From an uncultured Granulicella sp. (GTDB lineage: Bacteria > Acidobacteriota > Terriglobia > Terriglobales > Acidobacteriaceae): 39,582 bases of DNA. The notes beneath the pieces were generated by a model that was not told where the DNA came from, did not search any database, and saw only the letters and a list, made by a program, of their open reading frames with translations. The stretch covers positions 1 through 39,582 of the forward strand of contig CAIZFH010000121.1 in the NCBI GenBank assembly GCA_903932155.1. Direction: 5' to 3'. This document shows, one piece after another, positions 16,033 to 23,826 of this stretch (its first letter is position 1; each line of letters begins with the position of its first letter). The translations under genes and the position numbers were made by a program.

Positions 16033-17898
16033 ATGACCCAGCCCACCCCTCTGCCGGAGACGATTCACGCGCTGGTGGGCGAGACGCCCGGCGCCGTGCT
16101 GTTGGAGACTTCGCGCTGCGACGCCGAGAATCATCGCAGCTACGTCTTCCTCGACCCCCTCCGCATCCTCACCGCGTACTCGTCCGCCGAGTTGCCCGCT
16201 CTCTTCCGGCAGATCGAAGAGGCGCTCGCCGATGACTGCACCGCCGCTGGCTTTCTGAGCTACGAGAGCGGCTACTCCCTGCAAGGCATCGCCGACGACA
16301 CCACCCAGCACGACCTGCCCCTGGCCTACTTTGGCGTTTACGCCGAACCCATCGTCTTCGACCACAACCTCGGCACCTTCACTGGCCCGCCGCTGCCCCC
16401 GCTGCCGCAGACAGAAGCCTCACCGCAGCGTTCGCCAGCGTTCGCCGAAGACGAGATAGCCCTTACCCTCTCCCCCGACGCCTACCGCCGCAAGATCCTC
16501 CAGATCAAAGAACAGATTGCCGCCGGGGCCACCTACCAGGTCAACTTTACCGATCGCATCCGCATGCGCAACGACGCGTCTTCCGCCGAGCTATACCTCG
16601 CGCTCAGCCACCGGCAGCCGGTAGCGTACTCCGCGCTGCTCAACCTTGGCGACCGCTGCATCCTCTCGTTCTCGCCCGAGCTCTTCTTTCGCGTGCGCGA
16701 CCGGCAGATTGTGACTCGCCCCATGAAAGGCACCTGGCCGCGCGGCCTCGATGCCGCCGAAGACGCCCTGGCCGCGCTCCAACTCCACCACGACGTGAAG
16801 AACCGCAGCGAGCACATCATGATCGTCGACTTGCTGCGCAACGACCTTGGCCGCATCTGCACCACCGGCAGCATCCGCGTCAACGACCTCTTCTCCATCG
16901 AGCGGTACCCGACCCTGCTACAGATGACCTCGACCATCTGCGGCACGCTTCCCGCCGACCTCCGTTGGCACGAGCTCTTCCGCAGCCTCTTCCCCAGCGG
17001 CTCCATCACCGGCGCGCCCAAGATCAGCACCATGCGCATCATCCGCGAGCTGGAAGACTCGCCGCGCGGTATCTACACCGGGGCCATCGGCTTCATCGCC
17101 CCCACGGGCGACGCCTGCTTCAACGTCGCCATCCGAACACTGCTGCTGGGGAACGGCGCGGCAACCATGGGCATCGGCGGCGGCATCGTCTACGACTCAG
17201 ACCCCGCAGCCGAGTACGCCGAGTGTCGCCTGAAGGCCGCATTCCTCACGCGCTCGCAGCCGTCGTTTGAGCTGATCGAGACACTGCTCTGGCGCGACGG
17301 CTACACACTGCAGCCCCTGCACCTCGACCGTCTGCGTCTCTCCTGCGAGTACTTTGACAGCCCCTTCGACGCTGCAGAGATCAAAGCCCGCCTGCTCGCG
17401 CTGGCCGCAACCTTCGCCCCGCTCAGCCAGCATCGTGTGCGCCTCACCCTCGATCAGCGCGGCCAAATCTCCCTCACCAGTTCGTCGCTTGCGGCCAACC
17501 CAGAGACTTGTCGAGTGACGATCGCCGCCGAGCGCACGTTGTCCAGCGATGTTTTCCTGCGCCATAAGACCACCCGCCGGCCGCTCTACGACCGGCTCTT
17601 CGCCGCCGCGCAGCTGGCAGGCTTCGACGATGTGCTCTTCTGCAACGAGCGCGACGAAGTCACCGAGGGGGCCATCAGCAATATCTTTGTCCGCATCGAA
17701 GGGCGGCTCTGCACTCCTCCGCTGGCCTGCGGCGTTCTGCCCGGCGTCTTCCGCCGCCACCTGCTGGAGGCCGTGCCGCGCGCCGAAGAGCGCATCCTCA
17801 CCTTGGCTGACCTCCGCGCCGCCGGAGATCTGTATCTCTGCAACTCCGTTCGCGGCCTGCGCCGCATCACCCAGCTAGACAGCGCAGCCAGCCTCTAG
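16033..17898 (+). CDS. pabB: Aminodeoxychorismate synthase component I fused to 4-amino-4-deoxychorismate lyase (PabB-PabC)
   Basis: One polypeptide for two successive steps of p-aminobenzoate synthesis, which feeds folate. Residues 1 to about 375 are the chorismate-binding domain: ATYQVNFTDRIRM, TRPMKGTWPRG, NRSEHIMIVDLLRNDLGRI and SITGAPKISTMRIIRELE. Residues about 400-621 are a class IV aminotransferase-fold lyase that uses PLP: RHKTTRRPLYD with the probable Schiff-base Lys512, FDDVLFCNERDEVTEGAISNIF and GVLPGVFRRHLL. The glutaminase subunit PabA is not seen in this window. The gene ends against the convergent Mrp gene with both stops sharing one CTAG at 17895-17898. folD, another folate gene, is also in the window but not linked. 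Confidence 0.92.
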   Translation: MTQPTPLPETIHALVGETPGAVLLETSRCDAENHRSYVFLDPLRILTAYSSAELPALFRQIEEALADDCTAAGFLSYESGYSLQGIADDTTQHDLPLAYFGVYAEPIVFDHNLGTFTGPPLPPLPQTEASPQRSPAFAEDEIALTLSPDAYRRKILQIKEQIAAGATYQVNFTDRIRMRNDASSAELYLALSHRQPVAYSALLNLGDRCILSFSPELFFRVRDRQIVTRPMKGTWPRGLDAAEDALAALQLHHDVKNRSEHIMIVDLLRNDLGRICTTGSIRVNDLFSIERYPTLLQMTSTICGTLPADLRWHELFRSLFPSGSITGAPKISTMRIIRELEDSPRGIYTGAIGFIAPTGDACFNVAIRTLLLGNGAATMGIGGGIVYDSDPAAEYAECRLKAAFLTRSQPSFELIETLLWRDGYTLQPLHLDRLRLSCEYFDSPFDAAEIKARLLALAATFAPLSQHRVRLTLDQRGQISLTSSSLAANPETCRVTIAAERTLSSDVFLRHKTTRRPLYDRLFAAAQLAGFDDVLFCNERDEVTEGAISNIFVRIEGRLCTPPLACGVLPGVFRRHLLEAVPRAEERILTLADLRAAGDLYLCNSVRGLRRITQLDSAASL

Positions 17899-18731
17899 CT
17901 AATCTCCAGTACCTGCTCGCTGGAGTCGGCGAGCTGCTGCGCGCGCGCGGCGACTTGGCGGGCAACGTCGAAGAAGGGTTTAGCTGCCGCGTTGTCCGGA
18001 CCTGCGAGTGTCACCGGAAGCCCACGGTCGCCGCCTTCGCGGATGGCGGGATCGAGGTCGAGGGAGCCGAGAAACTCCAGGCCAAACTGCCCCGCCGTGC
18101 GCTCCGTTCCGCCGGAGGAGAAGATATCGATGACCTGCTGGCAGTGAGGACAGGTGAAGTGGCTCATGTTTTCCACTAGGCCGATGACTTCGACCTTGAC
18201 CTGGGCGAACATCTCGATGGCCTTGCGCGCGTCCTGCAGGCTGACGTCGCTGGGTGTGGAGACGACGACCGCGCCGGTGAGCGGCACGGTCTGCACTAGC
18301 GAGATCACCACGTCGCCGGTGCCTGGCGGCAGATCGACGATGAGGAAGTCCAACTCGCCCCATTCAACCTGCTGCAGGAACTGGCGGATGATCTGGTGCA
18401 GCATGGGGCCACGCATGACCATGGGCTTGTCTCCGGGAGCCAGCAGGCCGATGGAGATGAACTTGACGCCATGAGCCGTGAGCGGACCAATGCGGTCGTC
18501 GGCCACCATGCTTGGCTGGCGGGTCATGCCCATCATGGTGGGCACGTTGGGGCCGTAGATGTCGGCGTCCAGCAGTCCCACCTTGTAGCCAAGCTTGCCC
18601 AGCGCGACGGCCAGGTTCACCGCGACGGTCGTCTTGCCGACACCACCCTTGCCGCTGCCCACGGCCACTACATGCGTTATGCCCGGCAATGGCTGCGGCC
18701 CTTGCGGAACTCCTGCTGCTGTATGTCCCAT
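17895..18731 (-). CDS. Mrp/NBP35-family P-loop ATPase (iron-sulfur cluster carrier, ApbC-like)
   Basis: A cytoplasmic ATPase of the Mrp family, which binds and transfers Fe-S clusters. The deviant Walker A GKGGVGKTT is at residues 27-35; then come DADIYGPNVPTMMG, LIVDLPPGTGD, STPSDVSLQDARKAIEMF and the cluster-binding CPHC motif in MSHFTCPHCQ. At 278 residues it lacks the N-terminal DUF59/MIP18 domain carried by longer Mrp proteins. The ATG at 18731 is favoured over the TTG one codon earlier because GGAG sits 5 bases before it. An Fe-S carrier is relevant to the ferredoxin-like subunit encoded at 28508-29278, although there is no operon link. Confidence 0.92.
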   Translation of the reverse strand: MGHTAAGVPQGPQPLPGITHVVAVGSGKGGVGKTTVAVNLAVALGKLGYKVGLLDADIYGPNVPTMMGMTRQPSMVADDRIGPLTAHGVKFISIGLLAPGDKPMVMRGPMLHQIIRQFLQQVEWGELDFLIVDLPPGTGDVVISLVQTVPLTGAVVVSTPSDVSLQDARKAIEMFAQVKVEVIGLVENMSHFTCPHCQQVIDIFSSGGTERTAGQFGLEFLGSLDLDPAIREGGDRGLPVTLAGPDNAAAKPFFDVARQVAARAQQLADSSEQVLEIS

Positions 18732-18779
18732 CAATTCTCCTCTGTTAACTCAGGCCTTCACAGAACTCACACCTGTATT

Positions 18780-19304
18780 TCAAACATGCCATCCGGCGCC
18801 GAGCGCAGCACGAATCTCCTTGGAGCGCTGTGTCTCTTCGGCGCGCCCTTCGCGTCTTCGCCCCGCATCCGCAAAGCGGCGCTTCTGGTGCTCGGTCTCC
18901 GGAATGACACAAGGCACTGGGACAGGACGTCCCTCGCGGTCCACAGCGACGTAGGTGACGTAGGCCGTGGAGACGTGGCGCAGGGTCTGCCCGAGCGCGT
19001 CCTCCACCATGGCGCGGACGCCGACCTCCATGCTGGTACGGAAGGCGCGGTTGACGCTGGCCTTCAGGATGAGCAGGTCGCCGACGTGCGCCGGGGCTAC
19101 GAAGTCCGAGTGGTCGATGCTTGCTGTCACCACGATGGCCCGCGAGTGACGTACGGCCGCCACTGCGCCCACCAGGTCGATCCACTGCATCAGGCGTCCG
19201 CCAAAGAGGTTGCCAATGGCGTTGGTGTCCGCGGGAAAGATGATCTCGCTGCGCTCGGCCTGCGACTCCGCCACGGTACGCGACGTAACCCTTGGATCGC
19301 TCAT
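18780..19304 (-). CDS. Acyl-CoA thioesterase, hotdog fold (YciA/BACH type)
   Basis: A 174-residue single-hotdog thioesterase that hydrolyses acyl-CoA esters. The typical segments are FPADTNAIGNLFGGRLMQWIDLVGAVAAVRHS (active-site Asn and the Gly-Gly turn with the following Asp), DHSDFVAPAHVGDLLILKASVNRAFRTSMEVGVRAM and TAYVTYVAVDREGRPVPVP. The last 35 residues are basic and probably unstructured. The gene is divergent from the TPR gene, with 43 bases between the two start codons, and each has a -10-like TAGAAT 6 bases before its ATG. Confidence 0.9.
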   Translation of the reverse strand: MSDPRVTSRTVAESQAERSEIIFPADTNAIGNLFGGRLMQWIDLVGAVAAVRHSRAIVVTASIDHSDFVAPAHVGDLLILKASVNRAFRTSMEVGVRAMVEDALGQTLRHVSTAYVTYVAVDREGRPVPVPCVIPETEHQKRRFADAGRRREGRAEETQRSKEIRAALGAGWHV

Positions 19305-19310
19305 GGTTCT

Positions 19311-19316
19311 ATTCTA
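19311..19316 (-). promoter_or_regulatory. -10 hexamer TAGAAT for the thioesterase gene
   Basis: On the minus strand TAGAAT lies exactly 6 bases before the ATG at 19304. It faces the equivalent element of the divergent TPR gene 19 bases away, so the two promoters overlap. Confidence 0.55.
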
Positions 19317-19335
19317 AATGCTGGCGAAGAGCCAC

Positions 19336-19341
19336 TAGAAT
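19336..19341 (+). promoter_or_regulatory. -10 hexamer TAGAAT for the small TPR gene
   Basis: TAGAAT lies exactly 6 bases before the ATG at 19348. Its -35 region would fall on the -10 of the divergent thioesterase gene, so simultaneous use of both promoters would be mutually exclusive. Confidence 0.55.
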
Positions 19342-19347
19342 CGAGGG

Positions 19348-19662
19348 ATGGATAAACTTGCCGCGCTGCAGGAGATTCTAGCGATGGACCCGGGCAACTC
19401 CTTCGCCCGCTACGGCCTTGCCATGGAACACATAACTAAGGGCAATCCGGAAGCCGCGCTGTCGGAGTTCGACGCACTGATCATGCACTCGCCGGATTAC
19501 GTTCCTGCCTACCAGATGTCCGCCCAGACGCTGGTAACGCTAGGCCGCATCGACGCGGCGCAGCAGCGCCTGGACGAAGGCATTGCCACGGCCCAACGCA
19601 CGGGCAACCAGCACGCTCTGGCCGAGATGAGCGCGATGCGTGAGGAGCTGATCAGCCGCTAA
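19348..19662 (+). CDS. Small TPR-repeat protein, 104 aa
   Basis: A short protein of about three tetratricopeptide-like helical hairpins: SFARYGLAMEHITKGNPEAALSEFDALI, YVPAYQMSAQTLVTLGRIDAAQQRLDEGI and the last helix ALAEMSAMREELISR. There is no signal peptide. TPR proteins mediate protein contacts; no partner is indicated. It converges with the cytochrome operon end, with 9 bases between the two stop codons. Confidence 0.85.
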   Translation: MDKLAALQEILAMDPGNSFARYGLAMEHITKGNPEAALSEFDALIMHSPDYVPAYQMSAQTLVTLGRIDAAQQRLDEGIATAQRTGNQHALAEMSAMREELISR

Positions 19663-19671
19663 TTTCAGCAG

Positions 19672-21117
19672 CTATTGCAGGCCGAGCAAGGACAACTGCT
19701 TAGGGTTGACCTCATCGCTGGCCAGCAGATTGTGGCAGACGCTGCAGTCGTTGGTGATGGTCTTGCCGTCCTTCGAGGTGTGGCTGCCGTCGTGGCAGCG
19801 GAAGCATCCAGGCGAGGGATTGTGCCCCGGCACGCTATGTCCCATGCCGTTGGGATAGGTACCCCAGGTGACCTTCATGTCGGGGAAGACGTTGCGCTGG
19901 TATATGGCGACCAGGGTATTGGCGGCGGCATCTACCTGGGCGCGCTGGCCGCTCCAGATGGCTGGATACTGGGTGCGGTAGTAGTTGTCCAGGCCTGAGG
20001 TGATCTTAGTGGCCGCTTCTGCCTGCGAGGCGTACTCGGCCTGAATCAGCTGCAGGCCCTCCTTGTGGACGAAGGGAAGGCTGGCGCTGGGGCTTCCGTC
20101 CACCATGGCCTTGTCGATGGCGTCGTTAGGCGTCTGGAAGGTGTGGGTAGCCTGATTATGGCAGTCCATGCAGTCCATGCGCCGGGTGACGCCCTGGATG
20201 GGCCCCTTCCAGTCGGAGCTTACAAACTGGGTGGAGGAGCCGTCGGAATTGTGCTTGCTGACGGCGATGATGGTCTGGTAGGAGGAGTCGGTGGCCACAT
20301 ACTCGTAATCGTCGAGGTGATGGCCGTGAATGCCGCTGAGGTGGGAGAGCGAATCCACTCCACCGAGGTGAAGCACCAGCACATTGTGAGTCAAGGAGTT
20401 CTTTTCATCATCGCCGTACATGGTTTCGACCAGCAGCTTTTCGCCGACAAAGCGGGTGGGCGAGTGGCACTCCTCGCAGGTGGCGCGCGCCGGACGCAGC
20501 ACAGAGAGCGGAGCCAGAATGGGCCGCGGGAAGGTACGGAAGGTGACCTCGGCTAGTTGTTTGGTGCCGTTCACCTTGGCCTGGACAGCCGCCGAGAATC
20601 CAGCGCCGATATGGCACTCCGCGCAGGCCACATGGGAGTGCGGAGAGACCTGGTAGGCGGTCCACTGCGGGGCCATGACATGGCAGCTCAGTCCGCAAAA
20701 GTTGGGGGAGTCCATGTAGGAGACGCCGCGATAACTGGCTGTCCCCACGATGATGAAGTTGACCATGGTGGCAACAAGCACGATCTCGATGCCGCGCCGG
20801 AAGACGGGGTCCGTGAGTTCGATCCGGGGATAGACGGAAGGGATCTGCCCGAGCGCCTTGAGATGTCTGCGTCGCATCCAAATGCCGATGGGAATCAGGA
20901 GCAGGCCAAAGACAAACAGACCAGGCAAACAGAGATCGAAGATGATGCCAAGATAGGGATTTCTGGAGCCGCTATGGCCGAAGATTTCGACGACCCAGAA
21001 GCCAATCAGCACGATAGCCGACGCGCTGGTAATGGCGCCGCCAATCAGGCTGGTCCAGTTGTTCCCATAGAACAGGAACAGCCGAAGGCTCTTCCTCAGC
21101 TTATCGAATGCAAACAT
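19672..21117 (-). CDS. NapC/NirT-type multiheme cytochrome c with three membrane helices (ImcH-like candidate)
   Basis: A 481-residue inner-membrane cytochrome expected to take electrons from menaquinol or ubiquinol and pass them to periplasmic carriers. Hydrophobic helices lie at about 23-45, 57-80 and 111-130. Heme motifs: CGLSCH at 141-146, which is CX3CH and followed by the NapC/NirT pattern VMAPQWTAY, then CAECH 165-169, CEECH 214-218, CMDCH 316-320, CFRCH 438-442 and CSVCH 458-462, so six in all. Three N-terminal helices and extra C-terminal hemes recall Geobacter ImcH more than plain NapC/NrfH, which have one helix and four hemes. It is the last gene of the minus arm, starting 19 bases after the b-type cytochrome gene. 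Confidence 0.88.
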   Translation of the reverse strand: MFAFDKLRKSLRLFLFYGNNWTSLIGGAITSASAIVLIGFWVVEIFGHSGSRNPYLGIIFDLCLPGLFVFGLLLIPIGIWMRRRHLKALGQIPSVYPRIELTDPVFRRGIEIVLVATMVNFIIVGTASYRGVSYMDSPNFCGLSCHVMAPQWTAYQVSPHSHVACAECHIGAGFSAAVQAKVNGTKQLAEVTFRTFPRPILAPLSVLRPARATCEECHSPTRFVGEKLLVETMYGDDEKNSLTHNVLVLHLGGVDSLSHLSGIHGHHLDDYEYVATDSSYQTIIAVSKHNSDGSSTQFVSSDWKGPIQGVTRRMDCMDCHNQATHTFQTPNDAIDKAMVDGSPSASLPFVHKEGLQLIQAEYASQAEAATKITSGLDNYYRTQYPAIWSGQRAQVDAAANTLVAIYQRNVFPDMKVTWGTYPNGMGHSVPGHNPSPGCFRCHDGSHTSKDGKTITNDCSVCHNLLASDEVNPKQLSLLGLQ

Positions 21118-21136
21118 GCTGACCCCTGATGGCGGA

Positions 21137-22036
21137 TTATGCGGTGCCGAAGTAACCGATCAATGTCAATACAAGCAGAACAAGCCCGATCAGGATGGCA
21201 GTGAAACCAATAACCCGGGCGAAGTTCTCCCACCAATATACCGGCTTGTCCCCAACCCTTGCTTCCAGCTTTCCCTGAGCAGCCAGTCGCATGTACTCCA
21301 GCGTACGCTTCTTGCGGAACTCCTCGTCCGTCTCCTTGCCGGTAAAGATCACCATGTCCATTGGGAAACTGTCGGGGCGGAGATGTGTATTGACGAAGTG
21401 AATGGAGAAGATAAACAGGATGGCTAGCAGGGCCTCCTCGCCATGAATGACGAGGACGGCGTTCAACGCCCAGCCGGGCAGGAAGCGGGCGAAGAAGGGA
21501 GCGAACCACATGGCGTAGCCTGAAAATCCAATGACGATCATGCCCCAGAAGACAGCCCAGTAATCGAACTTCTCCCAGTAGGCGTAGCGCTCGAACTGCG
21601 GCTTGGGGCCCAGGCCCACAAACCAGCGCAGGTGACCAACGATGTCCTGCACGTCTTTCCAGTTGGGCACCATGGAGGTGGGGCCCCAGAAGATGCCTTT
21701 CTCGCGATGTACCAGGGCGCGGGCGGCGATGTCCTTGAGGTGATAGAGGAAGGCCAGGGTGAGGACCACGGCGCAGAATTTATGGAAGAAGAGGATGGCA
21801 CCAAAGCCGCCTACTATGCGCGCGAAGAAACGCGCGGAGACGTTGTCGCTGAAGCGCATGGGCAGGCCGGTGGCCGCCAATCCAAGAAACGAGGAGAACA
21901 GGACCACATGGAGGTATCGCTGGGCCAGAGTGAAGCGGACATAGTACTTCTCTTTGGCGCTGGCCTGCGGCTGGCCACTGGTTAGCGGCTGGCCTTCCGG
22001 CTGCTCGGCGGGCACGATTGGCGTGTCGTCAGTCAT
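21137..22036 (-). CDS. Di-heme b-type cytochrome, membrane subunit (cytochrome b561/FdnI-like)
   Basis: A 299-residue integral membrane protein with four to five helices and membrane His residues suited to two b hemes: RYLHVVLF (His43), FFHKFCAV (His85), FLYHLKD, VLVIHGEEALLAI and FSIHFVNTHLRP. This is the gamma-subunit fold of formate dehydrogenase and HydC. The ATG at 22036 is chosen because GGGGGAG stands 4 bases before it and it overlaps the end of the 11-heme gene by 8 bases; the open frame upstream of it lies inside that gene. Tight coupling suggests the two proteins form one quinol-oxidising complex, as CbcL does in one chain in Geobacter. Confidence 0.88.
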   Translation of the reverse strand: MTDDTPIVPAEQPEGQPLTSGQPQASAKEKYYVRFTLAQRYLHVVLFSSFLGLAATGLPMRFSDNVSARFFARIVGGFGAILFFHKFCAVVLTLAFLYHLKDIAARALVHREKGIFWGPTSMVPNWKDVQDIVGHLRWFVGLGPKPQFERYAYWEKFDYWAVFWGMIVIGFSGYAMWFAPFFARFLPGWALNAVLVIHGEEALLAILFIFSIHFVNTHLRPDSFPMDMVIFTGKETDEEFRKKRTLEYMRLAAQGKLEARVGDKPVYWWENFARVIGFTAILIGLVLLVLTLIGYFGTA

Positions 22037-23315
22037 GATTCTCCCCCTCTGCCGGCCCGCGTTTGCCCTGTTCCCTCTTAGCGCGAATAAACCACAGCAA
22101 AGTATGCAGCGAGAAGAACCCAAGTACGCTCCACAGCAACAGGTTCATGAAGAACCGGGTGAAGTACAGGGCTGGATTCAACTTGCGATTGCGTGGATTG
22201 GCATGCGGCTGATACTTCACGAAGCTGGCATTGGCGTCCGCGTGGCAGCGCCCGCAGGTCTTGATCAGATTGGCCGGATTGACTGGGGAGTTGGGGTCGG
22301 ATTCGGGCAGGATGTTGTGTGCTCCATGGCAGTCCCAGCAACGTGCCGTCTCCACATAGCCGCCCAGCAATCCCAGTTGCGAGTGGAAGGTGTCCTGATA
22401 GGTAGCGAACCGCCCCTTATGGCAGGAGCCGCAGATGGGCGTGGACTGCATGCGGAAGTCCGCCAGCGTGGGTTGCAGGATGGCGTGCGCGGTGTGGCAA
22501 TCGGAGCATACTGGCGCGTTCAGGTTGCCGCCGGCGACGGCTTTGCCATGCACCCCCGTGGTGTACTCCGCCATAACACCGCCATGACAAGTTCCACAGG
22601 TATTGGGAATATTTGCCTTGTAGGTGGGGCTCTTCGGGTCTTTGTGGCTGAGAATGTTGTGCGAGCCGTGGCAGCTCATGCAGTTTGCGGCCACCAACAG
22701 CCCCTCTTTGCTGACGGCGTAGCCATGGATGGAGTCCATGTAAACAGAAAAGACATTCTGCAAGCCATACTTCTTGGCCAGCGCCGGGTCGGAGTGACAG
22801 TTGCCGCAGGTGCGCGGAATGTTCAGGGGATAGACCGCGGAGCGTGCGTCGGACTTGGGAAAGATGGTGTGGGCATCGCCATGGCAACTGGTGCAGGGAT
22901 GCGCACTGGCGGATGCATGCACGCTGCCTGTGATTCCCTTTGCCTGTTCGGTGTGGCAGGTCTCGCACTTGACCGCAACAATATGGTCCGGATGGGGATA
23001 TTGTTTGATCGATGTGTGGCAATCGGTGCAGCTTAGGCTACCGTGAATGCTGGCATGGAAGGTGTCCGCATCGACCCCGACACTGTTTCCCGCAGCGTCC
23101 TGCATGGTTTTGTCGGCATGGCATCCCAGACAATCGGTCTGCGCGCGCAGCATGGAGGAGAAGCCGAGAAGCAGCACGACGGCAAGTACAGCGGCCAGAG
23201 TTCCGCGGCCGGAGACAGATCTTTGCGAATCGTCACTGGGTAGATACACTTGCGTAGCCTGACGCTTTCCTGCAATGCAGGCGACTTCCGGGAGAGAAAA
23301 TAGGGACCCAAACAT
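22029..23315 (-). CDS. Undecaheme c-type cytochrome with C-terminal membrane anchor
   Basis: A 428-residue exported cytochrome with eleven CXXCH motifs: CLGCH, CTDCH, CETCH, CTSCH, CGNCH, CMSCH, CGTCH, CSDCH, CGSCH, CWDCH and CGRCH. A signal or anchor helix (about 40-58) precedes the first heme, and a C-terminal helix (LYFTRFFMNLLLWSVLGFFSLHTLLWFI) includes a His. It probably sits in the periplasm on the inner membrane and receives electrons from the b-type cytochrome whose gene overlaps its end by 8 bases. The ATG at 23315 has only a weak ribosome site and gives a 37-residue leader before the helix; GTG at 23249 is an alternative. A candidate terminator lies upstream at 23391-23430. Confidence 0.9.
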   Translation of the reverse strand: MFGSLFSLPEVACIAGKRQATQVYLPSDDSQRSVSGRGTLAAVLAVVLLLGFSSMLRAQTDCLGCHADKTMQDAAGNSVGVDADTFHASIHGSLSCTDCHTSIKQYPHPDHIVAVKCETCHTEQAKGITGSVHASASAHPCTSCHGDAHTIFPKSDARSAVYPLNIPRTCGNCHSDPALAKKYGLQNVFSVYMDSIHGYAVSKEGLLVAANCMSCHGSHNILSHKDPKSPTYKANIPNTCGTCHGGVMAEYTTGVHGKAVAGGNLNAPVCSDCHTAHAILQPTLADFRMQSTPICGSCHKGRFATYQDTFHSQLGLLGGYVETARCWDCHGAHNILPESDPNSPVNPANLIKTCGRCHADANASFVKYQPHANPRNRKLNPALYFTRFFMNLLLWSVLGFFSLHTLLWFIRAKREQGKRGPAEGENHD

Positions 23316-23390
23316 ACCACGCCTTCAGAGACGAAAACTCTATCGCAGACACGGTTGCTCTCTGCAGCCAGCTCATTCCAATCAGAAGAA

Positions 23391-23430
23391 AAGGGGGCTG
23401 CCGCTCTCTGTTGAAGCCATGTTGCCCCTT
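23391..23430 (-). terminator. Candidate intrinsic terminator or attenuator inside the cytochrome operon
   Basis: On the minus strand AAGGGGC pairs with GCCCCCTT (one bulged C) across a 25-base loop and is followed by TTCTTCT. It lies after the monoheme cytochrome gene and before the 11-heme gene, so it could make the last three genes less expressed than the first three. The large loop makes it a weak prediction. Confidence 0.35.
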
Positions 23431-23443
23431 ACTGCCGTGTCTT

Positions 23444-23764
23444 CTACTTCTGCAGGGTCTTAATGTAGGCGACGACATCCTTGATCTGCGCGTCGGTCAG
23501 CTTACCGGTGTAGGCCGGCATCTTACCCTTGCCAGTGGTGGTGATCGCAATCATCTCCGCGGTAGTCGCTTTGGCCGCAGCCGGCGAGTTGAAGGCCGGG
23601 ACCTGCATAGCTTTGCCAGCAGGGCCGGTGGCCAAGCCATCCGCGCCATGGCACATTGCGCACTTGGACTTGAAGGTATCCGCGCCCGAACCCTGGGCAA
23701 ATGCTGAGGTCACAGTGGTGGCCGCCAAGATGGCGACGAGGGTAATTCCGGTACGTAACTTCAT
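23444..23764 (-). CDS. Small periplasmic monoheme cytochrome c
   Basis: A 106-residue class I-like cytochrome c. A clear signal peptide ends at AFA-Q (residues 1-23); the single heme site is CAMCH at 35-39 (CAMCHGADGLATG) and the distal Met ligand is probably in GKGKMPAYTGKL; the C-terminal helix reads QIKDVVAYIKTLQK. ATG at 23764 is chosen because AGGAG lies 7 bases before it. As a mobile carrier it could connect the inner-membrane complexes to the decaheme outer-membrane conduit encoded by the two genes before it. Confidence 0.93.
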   Translation of the reverse strand: MKLRTGITLVAILAATTVTSAFAQGSGADTFKSKCAMCHGADGLATGPAGKAMQVPAFNSPAAAKATTAEMIAITTTGKGKMPAYTGKLTDAQIKDVVAYIKTLQK

Positions 23765-23826
23765 AGTCAATCTCCTGTTTACTTCCCCACGATTCTAACT
23801 TATTCGTTCAAGCAATAGCCCTGCGA

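Noticed and set aside
21954-23036. Plus-strand open frame of 360 codons over the 11-heme cytochrome gene
   Set aside because: It is the complement of regularly repeated CXXCH codons; the opposite strand has eleven heme motifs and gene order to support it.
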